DNA of 44,913 nucleotides from Streptococcus sp. 121 (GTDB taxonomy: Bacteria > Bacillota > Bacilli > Lactobacillales > Streptococcaceae): NCBI RefSeq assembly GCF_016458205.1, contig NZ_JAEMED010000013.1:1-44913 (forward strand). Direction: 5' to 3'. Below, piece by piece: positions 7,187 to 15,037 of the stretch. A model generated the notes under the pieces. It was not told the DNA's origin. It was given only the letters and a program-made list of their open reading frames with translations, and did no database searches. The position numbers were made by a program, and so were the translations under genes. Position 1 is the first letter of the stretch. Every line of letters starts with the position of its first letter.

Positions 7187-8334
7187 GTTTCATACTCCTT
7201 TTCATCGCTATAGTATGAAAAGATTTCCCAGTCTTCCACATTTCCGTCTCCACATGTAGGACAATCTTCTTCGTAGCGGGGCCATGGATCATGGCAGAAT
7301 GAAGCTCCATCTTCAAAGTTTACTTCAAATTGTGTACTTAAACTCATCGGTGGTGTGTAATTTGTGAGAACCCTGACGAATTCGTCTGCAAGTACTGCAC
7401 TTAATTGAAAAATAGCTGGTCCATAAGCAATTGTAGGCGGAGAAAAATTTATTTTTTGAAATCCTAAAAACTGCCCTACAAAATTTGGCGAAGTTTTTGT
7501 ATAGTGAATGTTCAAGCAATCAAAACAACCGGTTATTCCGGGAATAACAGAATAGATGCGTCCTCTACTTATCTGAGAACCACCAAATATACAAGGAACT
7601 CCTGCCTTGATGATAGCTTCATTTACACGTCTCTGTGCGGTAAAAGGAGGCTCATCCATGACGCAAATCACAATTGTCGCTTTAGATTCTAAAATAAGTT
7701 CATACACATCAGCTGAAGATTCTATTTTTTTTGTAATAGCTTTTAATGCGACAGACGAGTTCATTTTTCGAAACTCTCTTTCGGCAACTTTTGCTTTACT
7801 CAAACCAATATCGTCTTGCTTATAGAGAAGTTGACGTCCTAAATTACTCAGCTCGACAGTGTCGTAGTCTACGATTGTCAGTTGTTTGGGTCCTAAGCCA
7901 GCTAGTAAGGTTAAAACATTTGCCCCACCTCCCCCTAGCCCAAGCAGTAGAACGGAACTCTCGTTAATGTTTCTCTGTATATCTATACATTTGTTAATAT
8001 CCTTTAAATATCTACGGAAATAATGGATATTTGGAATATATCTATCGTCAATTATTGGGAGCTCACAATATTCTTCTAAAACATCTGCTTGATCCAATAA
8101 ATCAATTCCAAATTCGATATCCTCAGTCGTTAAAGTAGGATACATTTCTTTTAGATTCTCAATCACAAGGGATAGTGGTTTTCCATTTAGTTGATTTGCT
8201 AAGGCCAACAGCTGTCCTGAAGGGTCTACAAATTCTTTCGTAATACCTAACTGAGCTCCAATTCGAAAAACGGTCTCATTTATTGAATAGATAGGGTAGA
8301 TATGTTTTACGCATGGTCTTTTAAACTTCATCAT
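7177..8334 (-). CDS. ThiF/E1-like adenylyltransferase with RRE-like N-terminus
   Basis: The 385-residue protein belongs to the ThiF/MoeB/HesA/MccB superfamily, which adenylates a C-terminal or side-chain carboxylate. The nucleotide loop is GLGGGGANV (132-140), followed by IVDYDTVELSNLGRQ with the expected Asp156, Asn164, Arg167 and Lys180, and Asp227 in VMDEP. Zinc pairs are Cys270/Cys273 and Cys358/Cys361. Residues 1 to about 90 form a small helical/winged-helix region resembling the RiPP-recognition element fused to E1-like enzymes of peptide clusters. AGGAGG is 4 bp from the first ATG and 7 bp from a second ATG (8331), which may be the true start. It sits between a 20-codon gene and an ABC exporter. 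Peptide maturation is an inference. Confidence 0.85.
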   Translation of the reverse strand: MMKFKRPCVKHIYPIYSINETVFRIGAQLGITKEFVDPSGQLLALANQLNGKPLSLVIENLKEMYPTLTTEDIEFGIDLLDQADVLEEYCELPIIDDRYIPNIHYFRRYLKDINKCIDIQRNINESSVLLLGLGGGGANVLTLLAGLGPKQLTIVDYDTVELSNLGRQLLYKQDDIGLSKAKVAEREFRKMNSSVALKAITKKIESSADVYELILESKATIVICVMDEPPFTAQRRVNEAIIKAGVPCIFGGSQISRGRIYSVIPGITGCFDCLNIHYTKTSPNFVGQFLGFQKINFSPPTIAYGPAIFQLSAVLADEFVRVLTNYTPPMSLSTQFEVNFEDGASFCHDPWPRYEEDCPTCGDGNVEDWEIFSYYSDEKEYETWT

Positions 8335-8343
8335 ACTTCCTCC

Positions 8344-8449
8344 TATAGTCTTTTAGTTTATCTTTTATTACTGTGTTAGCTCGTCTTGCCGTACTTCAGT
8401 ACTGTCTACGACTCGCTGCCTTGTACTAAAAGTAAACTAAAAGACTATA
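8344..8449. repeat. Palindromic repeat family A, copy 2
   Basis: It is nearly identical to copy 1, with TAGTCTTTTAGTTTA ends. It has landed between the micro-gene terminator and the ThiF ribosome site, so the operon mRNA carries a long hairpin directly upstream of AGGAGG. This could affect ThiF translation or mRNA stability. Confidence 0.9.
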
Positions 8450-8467
8450 AATGATAACCTTAGATAG

Positions 8468-8504
8468 AAAAAGGGGATTAGAAATCTGTGATATTCCTAA
8501 CCCC
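8468..8504 (-). terminator. Terminator-like hairpin after the micro-gene
   Basis: On the minus strand GGGGTTAG (8504-8497) pairs with CTAATCCCC (8481-8473) with one bulged base, followed by TTTTT. It lies 17 bp past the stop of the 20-codon gene. Precursor genes are often followed by a leaky terminator that makes the peptide more abundant than its enzymes. An attenuator is the alternative. Confidence 0.7.
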
Positions 8505-8520
8505 ATGGTTTTCTTCATTC

Positions 8521-8583
8521 CTAGAAAACAACCCACAGAACATCACCAGCCTGAATAGGCTCACGAACTTTTGCCTGTCGCAT
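8521..8583 (-). CDS. 20-residue candidate precursor peptide
   Basis: The frame encodes MRQAKVREPIQAGDVLWVVF and stops at TAG. AAGGAG is 8 bp before the ATG, an excellent ribosome site. It is the first gene of the operon leading to the ThiF-like enzyme and ABC exporter, and a terminator-like hairpin follows. The N-terminal half is charged (R2, K5, R7, E8) and the C-terminal half hydrophobic, as in a leader/core arrangement. There is no Cys, Ser or Thr, which excludes lanthionine or azole chemistry. It does not end in Asn, unlike microcin C-type substrates of MccB. An attenuator leader peptide is the main alternative. I do not recognise a named family. Confidence 0.6.
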   Translation of the reverse strand: MRQAKVREPIQAGDVLWVVF

Positions 8584-8656
8584 ATCCCCATCTCCTTTCT
8601 ATATTTTCCTTATTTTATCTTTTTAATGAGTCGCCATAGATTCTTATGTAAAAAAC

Positions 8657-8685
8657 TGCAGATTTTGTGTCATTTTTGGTATAAT
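8657..8685 (+). promoter_or_regulatory. Promoter of the LytTR two-component operon
   Basis: Extended -10 TGGTATAAT (TATAAT at 8680-8685) with a poor -35 (TGCAGA, 17-bp spacer). It lies 32 bp before the response regulator ATG. The roughly 130-bp gap to the divergent micro-gene must hold both promoters. I could not see a convincing pair of LytTR direct repeats. Confidence 0.6.
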
Positions 8686-8717
8686 AAAATCAATAATTTA
8701 TCAAGGAAGGTGGATTT

Positions 8718-9440
8718 ATGTTGCTTAAACTAGCCATTTGCGATGATAACCCTCAAGCAAGTACGATAGTCGAATGTGCGCTAGCAGAGAATTTTTCAGA
8801 AATAGACTATACGTTAGATATTTATGAAAAACCTGAAAAATTATTGCAATCTGGGGCATCTAATTACCATCTTCTTTTTTTAGATATTGAACTGGGTTCA
8901 CAGTCAGGTATTGATGTTGCTGCGAAACTGCGCAAACAAAATCCGGATATTCTGATAGTCTTTCTAACAAGTCATCGTGAGTATATGGAAAAAATTTTTC
9001 CACTTCAACCCTTTGATTATTTATTAAAACCACTAGCATTAGAACGTCTTAAACAAGTGATGGAGCGGGCGGAACAAGTTTTAGTCCTAAGTAAACGATT
9101 TTTTACTTTCTCCTACAATCATGTTCATTATAATCTACATATGATGGAGATTTTATATTTCGAAAAGGAAGGGCGTAAACTTGTCATTCATACTTTGACA
9201 GGAATCCATACTTGCTTTATGTCCACGAAGGAAGTATTAGAGCAGGTTGCAAACTATTTTGTACAGTCTCATAATTCTTATATCTTTAATGTTCAGTATT
9301 TTTATAAACTTGAGGGAGGGAATGTCATCTTATCTCATCCAGATGGTCGATGGAGCTCCTTACCAATTAGTCGGAAGTTTCGTAAAGAACTTCCAAATCA
9401 GATCTTTCAAATTTTAAGGAAGCTAAATGGTTTTAATTAG
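8718..9440 (+). CDS. LytTR-family response regulator
   Basis: The 240-residue protein is a DNA-binding regulator of the AgrA/ComE/BlpR type. The receiver domain (1 to about 120) has the acidic pair Asp9/Asp10, phospho-acceptor Asp56 (LLFLDIELG), a switch Thr in FLTSHREY and Lys104 in DYLLKP. The LytTR DNA-binding domain (about 130-235) includes FEKEGRKLVIHT and the FVQSHNSYIFNVQYF block. A strong AAGGAAGGTGG site precedes the ATG. It overlaps the kinase gene by 14 bp. Such regulators usually switch on peptide/bacteriocin genes, and it diverges from a ThiF/ABC peptide-type operon, its likely target. Confidence 0.92.
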   Translation: MLLKLAICDDNPQASTIVECALAENFSEIDYTLDIYEKPEKLLQSGASNYHLLFLDIELGSQSGIDVAAKLRKQNPDILIVFLTSHREYMEKIFPLQPFDYLLKPLALERLKQVMERAEQVLVLSKRFFTFSYNHVHYNLHMMEILYFEKEGRKLVIHTLTGIHTCFMSTKEVLEQVANYFVQSHNSYIFNVQYFYKLEGGNVILSHPDGRWSSLPISRKFRKELPNQIFQILRKLNGFN

Positions 9441-10656
9441 TCTGTTTCATATTTATACAGCTATCGCAAATATCTTTATGATGGGTTACTTTTTCTATCA
9501 AGAATCTTATTCAAAATTCCCAAACAGGAGACAGATTCTGTTTTTAGTAGGACTAGTAGGAGTGGAAGCCTATGTCTACTATCAAGATCTATCATTAGCG
9601 GCTATCGTTTCTATCCTTTGTGGAGGGGGCGCGAATCTCTATTTAGCTCGTATCTACGGACATTCTTGGAAACAAGGTGTGTTTTGGACATTTTTCTTTT
9701 TAGCTCAAAGCTTACTTCTAGAGAGCTGTTTGGCACTAGTTCTGATGAATTTTATTGCCAATTTGTACACCATTGAAAGTCTTTTTATCTACATCAATTT
9801 ACTGATTTTACTGGGAGCACTGCTAACTTTTTTCTTAAAACAATTTCTACGTCCAACCGAGGGAGGTGCTAGCATATTAAGATTGACCATTGTTCCAATC
9901 ATTACAGCAGTTCTCCTATTTTTGGAATTGACGCAACAACAAAACAGACTCATTTTAACTTTTGGCCTGCTCATCATTAATGGACTTGTACTTTTCTTCT
10001 ATGATTGGATGCAGAAAGAAGAAGTGGAGCGCATTCGAATACAATCAGAAATGGAGAGATGGGAAGGACTGCTTGAGAGCGCTAAGGCTACTCGGGCACT
10101 CAAACATGATTTGAAAAATCATCATGTGACCCTCCTTGCTCTTCTGCAGGAAGAGAAGTATGACCAAGTGAAACAGGTTCTGGGGCAAAATCTAGCTAGC
10201 TTGGAATCCTCAGAAACTTTTTATACGAACGACGGTACTTTGAATTACTTGCTCAATCAGAAACAGAGTGAGGCGAAAAAAGTTGGTGTAGAGGTCCGTA
10301 TCCATTGTCTCTTACCTGAGAATATAGCGCTTAATCCGAATATCATTGCAATTCTCTTGGGGAATCTACTGGATAACAGTATTGCGGCAGTTGCTCGGCT
10401 TGAGACTGCTGCTTCTCCTATAGAGTTACAGATTTACTATTTTAAAAACAAGTTAACGATTGCCATCCAGAATCCTTTTGATATTAAAGAAAAAAGCAGC
10501 CGTGTCCACCGTCAAAAGAGTGGTCTTGGAACGAAAAATATTCGAAAACTCGTCAGTAATAACGGTGGTCTTTACCATCAAGAAACTGATGGCCCTTTCT
10601 ATAAGGTTGAAATTATTTTCCCCCGTGTGGAGTTAGTTACAAGTGTGACCAACTAA
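9427..10656 (+). CDS. HPK10-type sensor histidine kinase (GHKL)
   Basis: The 409-residue protein has about six membrane segments in residues 1-190, as in AgrC/ComD/BlpH peptide-pheromone receptors. It then has a coiled linker, H-box LKHDLKNH (phospho-acceptor His227), N-box GNLLDNS (Asn317) and G-box SGLGTKNIRKLV. It is the membrane partner of the LytTR regulator upstream, with overlapping genes. The ligand is probably a peptide, perhaps the product of the divergent micro-gene operon, which would make an autoinducing loop. That last step is inference. Confidence 0.9.
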   Translation: MVLISLFHIYTAIANIFMMGYFFYQESYSKFPNRRQILFLVGLVGVEAYVYYQDLSLAAIVSILCGGGANLYLARIYGHSWKQGVFWTFFFLAQSLLLESCLALVLMNFIANLYTIESLFIYINLLILLGALLTFFLKQFLRPTEGGASILRLTIVPIITAVLLFLELTQQQNRLILTFGLLIINGLVLFFYDWMQKEEVERIRIQSEMERWEGLLESAKATRALKHDLKNHHVTLLALLQEEKYDQVKQVLGQNLASLESSETFYTNDGTLNYLLNQKQSEAKKVGVEVRIHCLLPENIALNPNIIAILLGNLLDNSIAAVARLETAASPIELQIYYFKNKLTIAIQNPFDIKEKSSRVHRQKSGLGTKNIRKLVSNNGGLYHQETDGPFYKVEIIFPRVELVTSVTN

Positions 10657-10872
10657 CTTTTCTGCTGCTTTTTAAGAATTGTAGGTTACAACTTTTGTCT
10701 TCAGTTCCATTTCTAGATAAGATTAAGTCTATTTTTAAGGTAATGGAAGAAAGTTAGAACATGCTTGTTGAAGAATGAATATGCAGAAGGTTAGATGCTC
10801 CCAGTCTTTGGTTTTTATTTAAATACGTATTACACGTATGGTGTGCTTTTCTTGTCAGGAGATAAAATCACT
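10657..10872. other. Non-coding stretch after the kinase gene
   Basis: No open frame of note and no clear terminator. The 10828-10850 region (ACGTATTACACGTAT) has a direct repeat of ACGTAT that may be the old promoter/operator of the decayed hicA gene downstream. Confidence 0.35.
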
Positions 10873-11024
10873 ATGCTTATGTCGAAAAAGAAAATGGTTG
10901 CGCTACTTTCCTCTCATGGCTGGAAAAAGTTAAGGAAAGAAAAGAATCTCATGTAAAGATGGATAAATCTGGTCAGAGACTTATATGGATTCCCAGATGG
11001 GTAGATCGATTGGGAAATGAATAA
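10873..11024 (+). pseudogene. hicA: Decayed HicA-like toxin
   Basis: The frame opens MLMSKKKMVALLSSHGWKKL, matching the start of HicA mRNA interferases (M-x-x-K-E-M-V-K-L-L-x-x-H-G-W). It then stops after NLM. In another frame the family's SH(V/I)KM...G.R..IP block continues (SHVKMDKSGQRLIWIPRW), including the catalytic-type His. At least one frameshift and a premature stop inactivate it. No intact HicB antitoxin follows. It is probably a remnant of a hicAB pair. Confidence 0.55.
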
Positions 11025-11106
11025 GGGTTAAACTTTTCTAAAACTCTATCAGAAGCGATAGCTGAGAAGAAATTACAGAATTTTTAAATAGGTTTTTGCT
11101 TGAAAT

Positions 11107-11257
11107 ATTAGACTTCCTGCGGAACCAATGTATTTGATCCAATTTCACAGCAGGATATATAGCATAACCACACTGAAATATCTTGTGACTCAGTCTTTTT
11201 TCAAATGATAACTCCGATGAATCTCAAGTTCCGTCACTGTTTTGCAGGAAGTCTAAT
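11107..11257. repeat. MITE family C, copy 1 (151 bp)
   Basis: Perfect 14-bp terminal inverted repeats, ATTAGACTTCCTGC (11107-11120) and GCAGGAAGTCTAAT (11244-11257), bound a non-coding centre. An inverted second copy lies inside the family B element at 35831-35977. There is no transposase with these ends in the window. Confidence 0.8.
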
Positions 11258-11460
11258 GATAGAAATGAAGGGAGTATAGATGAATAAAATACGTTTTTTG
11301 TTAAAAATGTAAGTGTTGCTTTCCTATCGTTTAATGTACATGGAAGCTCCATTCTAAAAACTCTTGATTAGGCAGCGAAAATGAATCTTAAAAAATTTAG
11401 AATGATTGATAAAAGATTGGGGATGACATAAGAAGGTAAAGATCGTATTGGCTGAACTAA
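11258..11460. other. Degenerate coding remnants
   Basis: A GGGAG ribosome site at about 11270 is followed by ATG and a frame that stops after ten codons (MNKIRFLLKM). Other short pieces end in stops in every frame. This looks like decayed accessory DNA; nothing functional could be supported. Confidence 0.35.
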
Positions 11461-11556
11461 ATTGTTTTGTATAAAGGCGCAGTACCTCAAACATTAGATG
11501 TAGACTCTAGTGATTGGGTTTTTTTTGATATCCGAAAGGGCTATCTGAATGTATAA
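11461..11556 (+). pseudogene. 3' fragment of an unknown gene
   Basis: A 31-codon open stretch without a start ends in a natural-looking C-terminus (VPQTLDVDSSDWVFFDIRK, then GYLNV and stop). Upstream the frame is closed by stops. It appears to be the tail of a deleted gene; the family was not recognised. Confidence 0.35.
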
Positions 11557-11564
11557 ATTTATCG

Positions 11565-11578
11565 TATAATAGAAAGCA
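11565..11578 (+). promoter_or_regulatory. hemW promoter giving a leaderless mRNA
   Basis: A perfect TATAAT at 11565-11570 is followed by only seven bases before the ATG at 11578. A transcript starting at the usual distance would begin at or within a base of the start codon, and no Shine-Dalgarno precedes the ATG. The -35 is poor. Confidence 0.6.
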
Positions 11579-12708
11579 TGAATACTAAACCAAGGGCAGC
11601 TTATGTCCATATACCTTTTTGTACACAAATATGCCATTACTGTGATTTTTCTAAGGTCTTTATTAAGAACCAACCGGTAGATGATTATTTACGGGCTTTG
11701 ATGGAGGAGATTCGAGCTTATGATCCGGGGCCTGTGGATACACTCTATATCGGGGGTGGGACGCCGTCAGCTTTGACGGCACCGCAATTGGAGTTCCTTT
11801 TGGAGGGCTTGGCGTCGATTTTTGATATTAGCCAGGTGCAGGAGTGGACCTTGGAGGCGAATCCGGGGGATTTGTCTCAAGATAAGATTGAGGTTATGGC
11901 CAAGGCGGGCTTGAATCGAATTTCGCTTGGGGTTCAGACGTTTGATGACCGTGAATTACGGCAAATAGGCCGCATGCACCAGGAGAAGGATATTTATGAA
12001 AGTATCGATCAGCTCAAAGCTGCAGGTTTTCATAATATTTCCATTGACTTGATTTATGCCTTACCTAATCAAACCATGGACCAAGTTGTGACCAATGTAG
12101 AGAAGGCTTTGGCCTTGGATATTCCCCATATGAGTCTTTATTCCTTGATTTTGGAAAATCATACGGTTTTTATGAATCGGATGCGACGGGGCCAACTGAA
12201 TCTCCCCCAGGAGGATTTGGAAGTGGATATGTTCCACTTTATTATCAATCGGCTCAAGGAGGCGGGCTTTGACCATTATGAGATTTCCAATTTTTGCCGG
12301 CCAGGTTATGAGAGCCAACATAATCTTATGTATTGGGATAATGCAGAGTACTATGGTCTAGGAGCAGGAGCTTCGGGCTATTTAAATGGCGTTCGTTACC
12401 GAAATCATGGTCCTATCCGCCATTATTTAGAGGCGGTTGCGGCTGGAGATGCGCGTGTCTATAAAGAAGAACTCAGCCTCAAAGAACAAATGGAAGAAGA
12501 GCTTTTCCTTGGACTTCGCAAACGGTCCGGGGTTTCGATTCAGCGATTTGAGCAGAAGTTTGCACGTTCTTTTGAAGAAGTCTATGGTAAGGTCGTAGCC
12601 CAATTGCTGGAGGAAGGCTTACTGATTCGGGAAGGTGATCGGCTTCGAACGAGCCAGAAGGGGCTCTTTTTAGGGGATACAGTAGCCGAACGATTTATTC
12701 TGGAGTAG
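11578..12708 (+). CDS. hemW: Radical SAM heme chaperone HemW (HemN-like)
   Basis: The 376-residue protein carries the radical-SAM cluster motif CxxxCxxC (CTQICHYCDF, about 15-24), the GGGTPSAL loop, and the C-terminal HemW-type domain. Streptococci lack most heme synthesis, so these proteins are usually called HemW heme-insertion chaperones rather than coproporphyrinogen oxidases. The start MNTKPRAAYVHIPFC matches the family N-terminus even though no ribosome site precedes it. It is the first gene of a four-gene operon; the next start is 2 bp after its stop. Confidence 0.88.
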   Translation: MNTKPRAAYVHIPFCTQICHYCDFSKVFIKNQPVDDYLRALMEEIRAYDPGPVDTLYIGGGTPSALTAPQLEFLLEGLASIFDISQVQEWTLEANPGDLSQDKIEVMAKAGLNRISLGVQTFDDRELRQIGRMHQEKDIYESIDQLKAAGFHNISIDLIYALPNQTMDQVVTNVEKALALDIPHMSLYSLILENHTVFMNRMRRGQLNLPQEDLEVDMFHFIINRLKEAGFDHYEISNFCRPGYESQHNLMYWDNAEYYGLGAGASGYLNGVRYRNHGPIRHYLEAVAAGDARVYKEELSLKEQMEEELFLGLRKRSGVSIQRFEQKFARSFEEVYGKVVAQLLEEGLLIREGDRLRTSQKGLFLGDTVAERFILE

Positions 12709-12710
12709 CT

Positions 12711-13448
12711 ATGGGAAAGGTTTTTCAAGAACGAGTTCCGGTTCGATTTGAATGGGTAGATAGGACAGGTCGGATTTCCCTGCCTCGTTTTATCAGTCAA
12801 TTATTGCAATTTTCTGGTAGGCAATCACAAGCACTGGGGATTTCTGACCAGGACTTGGCTGATCGCTATGGCTTGGCCTGGATTGTATTGGAGCACCAAG
12901 TTACGGTCACGCGCCTGCCTGGTTTAGATGAGGAAGTTATTCTAGAAACCGAGGTCTTGTCCCACAACCGGTTTCTCTGTCATCGGAGTTTTCGGGTGCT
13001 GGATACATCCGGTCAGGTCTTGCTGGAGATGCAGTCCTTGTTTGCGCTTTTAGATTTGTCCAAGCGAAAACTCAGCCGGGTTCCAGAGGAGCTGGTCCAG
13101 CGCTATGGCTCGGTTTTCCAAAAACGGGGACTGAACCCCCACTCTTTTGCGGCATTGGAGCAGTTTGAAGAGGTGATCCATCCCCTTCATTTTTTCCATA
13201 TAGATCGGAATGGGCATGTCAATAATGCACATTATTTGGAGTGGGCTATGGCCAGCTTGGGTTTTAATTTTTTGGAGCAGCACCAAGTTGCGCGCGTGGC
13301 GATTAAGTATGTGAAGGAAATTCGGAGAGCCGATGAGGTTGTCGTGCAGACGCAGGTAGAGGGTCGGCGGTCGCGCCATGAAGTCTATGCTGATGGCGAT
13401 TTGCGGGCTCAAGTTGAAGTAGAATGGAGAGAGAATCAAGATGTATAA
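12711..13448 (+). CDS. Acyl-ACP thioesterase
   Basis: The 245-residue protein releases fatty acids from acyl carrier protein in the cytoplasm. It is a double hot-dog protein: the N-terminal half has [13 protein letters not shown], and the second half has the catalytic-type block [16 protein letters not shown] (Asn/His, about 160-175). The length fits bacterial acyl-ACP thioesterases. GGAG lies just before the ATG, inside the end of hemW. The stop overlaps the HAD gene by 8 bp. Confidence 0.9.
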   Translation: MGKVFQERVPVRFEWVDRTGRISLPRFISQLLQFSGRQSQALGISDQDLADRYGLAWIVLEHQVTVTRLPGLDEEVILETEVLSHNRFLCHRSFRVLDTSGQVLLEMQSLFALLDLSKRKLSRVPEELVQRYGSVFQKRGLNPHSFAALEQFEEVIHPLHFFHIDRNGHVNNAHYLEWAMASLGFNFLEQHQVARVAIKYVKEIRRADEVVVQTQVEGRRSRHEVYADGDLRAQVEVEWRENQDV

Positions 13449-14208
13449 GGGATATTTGTTGGATTTAGATGGGACCATTTACCGGGGCAAGGAGCTGATC
13501 CCAGAGGCGCGTGATTTTGTCCAGGAGTTGCAGAAACGGGAGATCCCCTACCTCTTTGTGACCAATAACACCACCCGCCGCCCGGAGGCCATCCAGACCA
13601 TGTTGGCCGAGCGCTTCGACCTCTCGGTCCCCCTCTCTACTATTTATACCGCTAGTCTTGCGACAGTGGATTATATGTTGGAGAAAAATTTAGGGAAGAC
13701 CGCCTACGTCATTGGTGAGGACGGGTTAAAGGCAGCCATCTCCGAAGCCGGTTTTGAAGAAGATCCTGTTACCCCAGCCTATGTGGTGGTCGGATTGGAT
13801 ACTGATTTAACCTATGAGAAGGCTAAAATTGCCAGTCTAGCCATCCAAAATGGTGCCCATTTTATCGGAACCAACCCTGACCTGAATATCCCTACAGAAG
13901 AAGGACTCTTGCCAGGCGCTGGTTCCCTCGTTCGGTTCATCCAAGCCAGCACCCGGGTGGAACCTGTCTATATCGGCAAACCTCAAGCCATTATCATGGA
14001 AAAAGCCTTGGAACGCATTGGCTTGACCAAAGAAGAAGTGGTCATGGTCGGGGATAATTACATGACCGATATCCGAGCAGGGATCGATAATGGCATAGCC
14101 AGTCTGCTAGTTCTGACCGGCTTTACCCAAGCAGAAGAAGTACCTGACTTGCCAATCCCTCCAACCCATGTGGTGAACTCGCTTGCGGAATGGAGTTTCC
14201 ATGAATAG
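13441..14208 (+). CDS. HAD hydrolase, TIGR01457/NagD-like
   Basis: The 255-residue phosphatase has the nucleophile motif [11 protein letters not shown] (Asp8 and Asp10), FVTNNTTR as motif II, a C2-type cap with a [11 protein letters not shown] block, GKPQ with the conserved Lys, and motif [13 protein letters not shown]. Members act on sugar phosphates or nucleotides; the substrate cannot be set from sequence. It overlaps both neighbours by 8 bp, and GGAGAG precedes the start. Confidence 0.9.
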   Translation: MYKGYLLDLDGTIYRGKELIPEARDFVQELQKREIPYLFVTNNTTRRPEAIQTMLAERFDLSVPLSTIYTASLATVDYMLEKNLGKTAYVIGEDGLKAAISEAGFEEDPVTPAYVVVGLDTDLTYEKAKIASLAIQNGAHFIGTNPDLNIPTEEGLLPGAGSLVRFIQASTRVEPVYIGKPQAIIMEKALERIGLTKEEVVMVGDNYMTDIRAGIDNGIASLLVLTGFTQAEEVPDLPIPPTHVVNSLAEWSFHE

Positions 14209-14815
14209 GCGGATTCTGGGCACAGGCCTGGTCCTCGTATTTTGGGGCCTGTCTGCATCCATCCTGTTAACCATCCTGGCTTTTGATCTAAGCTACCCAC
14301 TATTTATAGAGGCCTGGGACTTACCAGGTACATTGGGGTGGACAGCGGAGCGCTTGCTTCGACAAGTCGATGTTTTGATGGACTACCTAACCCTGCCCTG
14401 GGTGACAGAATTGAAGTTTCCAGACCTACCCTCTTCGGAATCTGGACTCTACCACTTTTTCGTGGTTAAGCTGCTCTTTCATTTCTGCCAACTGGTCTTT
14501 CTTGGAACAAGTATCGGAATGCTGATCAGCAAACCATGGCGCTGGTTGCCCTCGTCTTGGTACCGAACTTGGATCCTGCTTCCCTTAGGCCTTGCTTTTT
14601 TAGCAGCCCTAGTCGGATTTGACCAGTTCTTCATCTGGTTCCACCAAGTCCTATTCCCAGGAGATTCCAGCTGGCTCTTTGATCCTGCTAAAGACCCGAT
14701 TATTTTGTTACTGCCACAGGATGCCTTTATGCTCGCTTTTGTTTTCTGCGGAATCCTCTATGAACTTTATTTCCTTTCTTGGTACATTTATGCCAAAAGA
14801 AAAGAGCGCCGATAA
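14201..14815 (+). CDS. TIGR01906-family integral membrane protein
   Basis: The 204-residue protein has an N-terminal membrane segment (about 8-30), a long extracellular loop, and three further hydrophobic segments toward the C-terminus before KRKERR. Streptococcal operons with hemW, thioesterase and HAD genes commonly end with this family; the function is unknown. The ATG at 14201 (MNRRILG) is preferred over an in-frame ATG 18 bp upstream because GGAG precedes it at proper spacing and it overlaps the HAD stop by 8 bp like the other junctions. Confidence 0.8.
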   Translation: MNRRILGTGLVLVFWGLSASILLTILAFDLSYPLFIEAWDLPGTLGWTAERLLRQVDVLMDYLTLPWVTELKFPDLPSSESGLYHFFVVKLLFHFCQLVFLGTSIGMLISKPWRWLPSSWYRTWILLPLGLAFLAALVGFDQFFIWFHQVLFPGDSSWLFDPAKDPIILLLPQDAFMLAFVFCGILYELYFLSWYIYAKRKERR

Positions 14816-14819
14816 ATCT

Positions 14820-14848
14820 TCGACAACTCTTTGAGAAAAGTGTATACT
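14820..14848 (+). promoter_or_regulatory. Promoter of the type I toxin gene
   Basis: TCGACA, 17-bp spacer, TATACT (14843-14848). It is a strong match directly after the hemW operon and about 55 bp before the toxin start. Confidence 0.7.
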
Positions 14849-14903
14849 GGAAAAGTAGAAAGTTACAAAGCGGGGCGAAAATCTGAATCTGGAGGTGATG
14901 CTT

Positions 14904-15037
14904 ATGCAGGAACCACCTAGAAAGGAAATTCGCATGAGTGTTGAGCTGCCATAGGGCTAATGCTTCAATTCGGGACCTTACTCCTGGCACTGTTGACATT
15001 TATTGTCTTATGTATTAACCATATGAACAAAAAATGA
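14904..15037 (+). pseudogene. Frameshifted holin-like type I toxin
   Basis: GGAGGTG precedes ATG at 14904. The frame reads MQEPPRKEIRMSVELP and stops at 14952. Shifted by two, AIGLMLQFGTLLLALLTFIV continues to a stop at 15037 and ends in basic NHMNKK. Joined, this is a typical small hydrophobic 'putative holin-like toxin' (TxpA/BsrG-type; conserved LMLQFGTLLLALLTFI core, charged tail). The break at about 14945-14948 is one missing (or two extra) bases. The hydrophobic part has no start of its own with a good ribosome site. The toxin is therefore probably dead unless ribosomes shift. Confidence 0.65.

Noticed and set aside
8521..8583. Microcin C-type peptide for an MccB-like enzyme
   Set aside because: Known MccB substrates end in Asn and are often heptapeptides; this one has 20 residues and ends in Phe. 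The E1-like enzyme also has a different, RRE-like N-terminus.
8584..8717. LytTR direct-repeat binding sites between the micro-gene and the regulator
   Set aside because: No pair of 9-bp repeats at 10-13 bp spacing could be identified by eye; regulation of the micro-gene by the LytTR protein remains unproven.
8488..8733. 81-codon plus-strand frame opposite the micro-gene
   Set aside because: No ribosome site, low-complexity Phe/Leu/Ile-rich sequence, runs through a promoter and a hairpin; it is the shadow of the intergenic region.
11107..11257. Small regulatory RNA
   Set aside because: Perfect 14-bp terminal inverted repeats and a second nested copy fit a MITE better; no dedicated promoter seen.
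12061..12321. Minus-strand frames inside hemW and similar frames inside murA, metK, ligA and pulA
   Set aside because: They lie opposite strongly conserved genes, lack ribosome sites and show no family-like sequence.
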